The notes under the pieces were generated by a model. That model was given only the letters and a program-made list of their open reading frames with translations, was not told the DNA's origin and made no database searches. From contig OZ023265.1 in the NCBI GenBank assembly GCA_964006375.1, forward strand, positions 113,353,084 through 113,417,083: a stretch of DNA of 64,000 nt. Direction: 5' to 3'. Position numbers and translations under genes: made by a program. Of this stretch, positions 61,601 through 64,000 are shown piece by piece; the first letter of the stretch is position 1; the number at the start of each line of letters is the position of its first letter. The stretch is from Tillus elongatus (taxonomy: Eukaryota; Arthropoda; Insecta; Coleoptera; Cleridae).

Positions 61601-62466
61601 ATAAGGCTATTTGAGGGTGAGAAGTGAGGTTAGTTTATTTATTTTCTTTATTTGCTTACATGTAACTTTACAGTGTGTAATACAAATAAGCAGGTTAGGC
61701 TTGTGCTTGTAATAAACTCGATTTAATTTTTTTTTACAAATGAAACAATACATTTACGATATCCTGTTTTTGTGCGCGGAAGTTTCTGTATTTTCAATGT
61801 TTTTTCCGTGTAAGCAGCAAGCATTAGAAGCAGTTATTTAACTTTTTGTTTTGCCTTTGCATAATCTGTCTCCGGTTAAACATAGAAAGGTATATACTTT
61901 TATACATCAGAGACCCTGTATATTTATTAATTTTCATGATTATTTAGAAATTGTTAAATTATACGTAGCGCAGAACAGTTTGAATATTACCTTTAATTTA
62001 AGTAGCAACACCCTATCTAATAGTAGATGTATTTAGTAAAGTACAATATAATAAGATTTTTTTTTAATTTTCAAATCGTTCTCTTAGAAATAATTTTTAG
62101 AATTTTTGATTAACTCTTCATCAGTGAAAAAAAAATTAATTTCAACGTTAAATCGCGCAAAAATTCAAATTCTAATTACTACTTCGTGTGCTTTTAATTT
62201 GAATTTTTACGCCAACGTTTTCAATATAAAACATAATTACGTCTAAAATAAACGTCAGGTCAGTAAATTCCAACAATAAATTTTAATTAAACTATCTATA
62301 ATATGCGCAGGCGCATGTTAATTTTGTTTGCCTACAGACCTGCCTGCATTCTTAAGTACAGAACTGTCACACCGTTGATAGGGAGCCGACAGTCGACAAA
62401 AAGAAAAGAAAGAGGAAAAAAAAATAGAGAGAGCATGAGCCATGAATGAACATGGATGGGACATAC
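61601..62466 (-). other. Ca-beta intron 1, exon-proximal part
   Basis: Intron sequence next to the donor GTATGT of the exon at 62467. Nothing recognised. Confidence 0.45.
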
Positions 62467-62677
62467 CGGGCGTGGGAGGAGTGCTACCTCTGGAAACATC
62501 GTTACCAGCGGCGCCGATATTCGTGCTCGAACTTGTTTTGCTGCTGTAGAGTTTCGTAGTACGTGTCTGTGCCTGCTGGAGACGAAGGTTTTCCAACTTC
62601 ACCGGTGAAGGGATGAAGCCGATATCGCAGCCTTCCTTTACTAGACGACCAATCCACCAATTGTTGTCATACTTCTC
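62467..62677 (-). CDS. Ca-beta: calcium channel beta subunit exon, second half of SH3 domain and HOOK
   Basis: Acceptor TTTTTTGCAG, donor GTATGT. 211 bp in phase 0 encode [20 protein letters not shown] and [20 protein letters not shown], then a Ser/Thr-rich HOOK stretch ending GSTPPTP, with one G left for the next exon. [16 protein letters not shown] with FIPSPxKLE is the diagnostic second half of the CaV beta SH3 domain. The upstream exon, ending FLHIK in the family, is not in the window, so the gene continues to the right of 64000. The protein acts on the cytoplasmic face of voltage-gated calcium channels. Confidence 0.96.
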
Positions 62678-62917
62678 CTGCAAAAAACAACACTAGATTA
62701 GGACAAAATTTATTTGATGTGTATAGTTTTTACTATATTTGTTGATGAAGAAAATGGCCCAGAGTGAGATTTCGCATTAGCCAGTTTAGATGTTTTCACT
62801 CTTTTAGTGATATTTCTTTTCAAAAATTCACTAATGAGGAGATCGCGAATTTTGAAAAATTTTCTTCAAATGAGCGCGAACTAGACCCCCTAGAACTCAT
62901 ATCCATGGTCAGTTTTA

Positions 62918-62919
<2 letters not shown>
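62678..62919 (-). other. Ca-beta intron upstream of SH3 exon, with a repeat flank
   Basis: Intron sequence. From 62866 to 62919 it shares gagcgcgaacta and catatcc with the left flank of the TA tract at 10923, indicating a shared TA-associated repeat. Confidence 0.5.
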
Positions 62920-62991
<72 letters not shown>

Positions 62992-62998
62992 ATATATA

Positions 62999-63034
<36 letters not shown>

Positions 63035-63062
63035 TGTGTGTGTGCGCGTGTGTGTGTGTGTT
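62920..63062. repeat. compound microsatellite (TA)n (GTAT)n (TG)n
   Basis: (TA)n at 62920-63007, then GTAT units to about 63036, then TG dinucleotides to 63062. Confidence 0.97.
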
Positions 63063-63738
63063 TGTGTCCGTATAATTATGGGGACAAACCACATGCATGG
63101 ACGTGACTTGTCGGGTCTTCCCAACTTGTCGGGCCATACACGCGTCCCGACAATTTAGAGACGTGGTTTTTCGGATTCTCCACCTCTTAAATAGTATAAA
63201 TAACTAATTTTCTGACGATGTCCTGATATACATACTATATGCATGTGTGTATTTTTGAGTTCGTGTTACTAAAATTGTCAGGCCCTATAAAAGTGACTGA
63301 TAAGAGCGACCTCCGTGGTCAATTTTTGAAACAGACGTAATCGTGTGTAAGGCCCGACAACTGTTTGGTAAAATTTGTGTAAGTCCCGATAAATATAACA
63401 TTTTTTTTACCTCGTACAGGTAGTAAATGATCTGTTTTCAAGTGACTTGTCCCTGGTTTTATAAATAGTGTCTTTGTTGTTATTTTTTACTGCTTCATCT
63501 GCAAGGGTTGTTGACAGGGAATAACGGTACATTATATTTCCTTGGGCACTAAAGCAGATAGCGGTGGGTTTTATGTAGTATGTTATATTTCAAAGAATAT
63601 TGAGATATTGTTAAATTTATTTATTAGGGAAATTTCATAGAAAACATTCACTCTTTTCTTCAAACGAAACAGAACTCATATTTGGGATGGAAACATTAGT
63701 TTATATATTATTTTACATACACATATTTATGTGTATAA

Positions 63739-63741
<3 letters not shown>
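63063..63741 (-). other. intron upstream of the SH3 exon, no gene recognised
   Basis: Contains repeated cttgtcggg words at 63105-63135. No coding exon was found. Confidence 0.4.

Positions 63742-63830
<89 letters not shown>
63742..63830. repeat. (TA)n tract
   Basis: About 88 bp of TA dinucleotide near the right edge of the window. Confidence 0.97.
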
Positions 63831-63837
<7 letters not shown>

Positions 63838-64000
63838 GTTAGTATAGGATGAATTTGTATTTACTGAAATATTCCTTATTCAAAGAAAAATATCTTAACA
63901 AAAGCTTTTCGACATATTTTTTGCTACAAACAATTTATCTTAGCGTAAACAACTTCGTTGCTATGGCAACTAAATCTTTCTTTTTAAATGGCAAAATATG

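Overview
The window is eukaryotic nuclear DNA from an invertebrate, very probably an insect and perhaps a beetle. It is AT-rich and intron-dominated. Its one host gene is the 3' half of a voltage-gated calcium channel beta subunit gene (Ca-beta / CACNB type) on the minus strand. A beetle is suggested by four short interstitial arrays of the pentamer TCAGG, the telomere repeat of Tribolium and many beetles. That placement is an inference and was not tested.

Host gene: six minus-strand exons lie at 62467-62677 (second half of SH3 and start of HOOK), 49174-49405 (end of HOOK and start of the guanylate-kinase domain), 44063-44327 and 37064-37231 (rest of the guanylate-kinase domain), 33435-33546 (start of the C-terminal tail) and 9235-9965 (charged tail and stop). 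All five introns have GT/AG borders and all phases join, giving 573 codons. The terminal exon carries an in-frame TAG at 9742-9744, followed by 168 further codons that look protein-coding. The upstream exons lie beyond 64000.

Everything else is introns (3.5 to 23.5 kb) or the 3' flank, filled with mobile DNA. From left to right: a Tc1/mariner-type transposase relic (1-705); Penelope-like retroelement pieces (about 3.0-3.9 kb); an R1-type LINE 3' end (5.6-6.2 kb); a mariner-like element with a SINE inside it (6.9-8.5 kb); the terminal exon; a BED-finger hAT relic (12.1-14.6 kb); a piggyBac relic (15.8-17.8 kb); two long-TIR mariner-like elements (22.5-24.5 and 25.0-28.1 kb); another relic and a Penelope end (28.7-29.5 kb); a tandem hammerhead-ribozyme repeat between two TA tracts (32.4-33.1 kb); a Jockey-type LINE (35.1-36.8 kb); a SINE and a Penelope end (38.9-39.5 kb); an apparently intact pogo-type transposon with a 650-codon transposase (39480-42273); a nest of three DNA transposons (44.5-48.4 kb); a mariner-like element with roughly 650-bp inverted repeats (51.6-54.0 kb); a mariner relic (57.1-58.3 kb); and an inverted pair of hammerhead-bearing repeats, one split by a full-length SINE (59.9-61.6 kb). 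Twelve pure (TA)n tracts of about 60-150 bp punctuate the window, several touching retroelement ends.

The main second-look signals are: (1) a 305-bp direct repeat with two identical hammerhead ribozymes whose conserved core is complete, resembling animal retrozymes; (2) the in-frame TAG in the Ca-beta tail; (3) the intact pogo element with eight copies of a 15-bp terminal/subterminal motif; (4) TCAGG arrays at breakpoints inside or beside transposons. No similarity search, folding program or expression data was available, so family names rest on recognised motifs and domain order.
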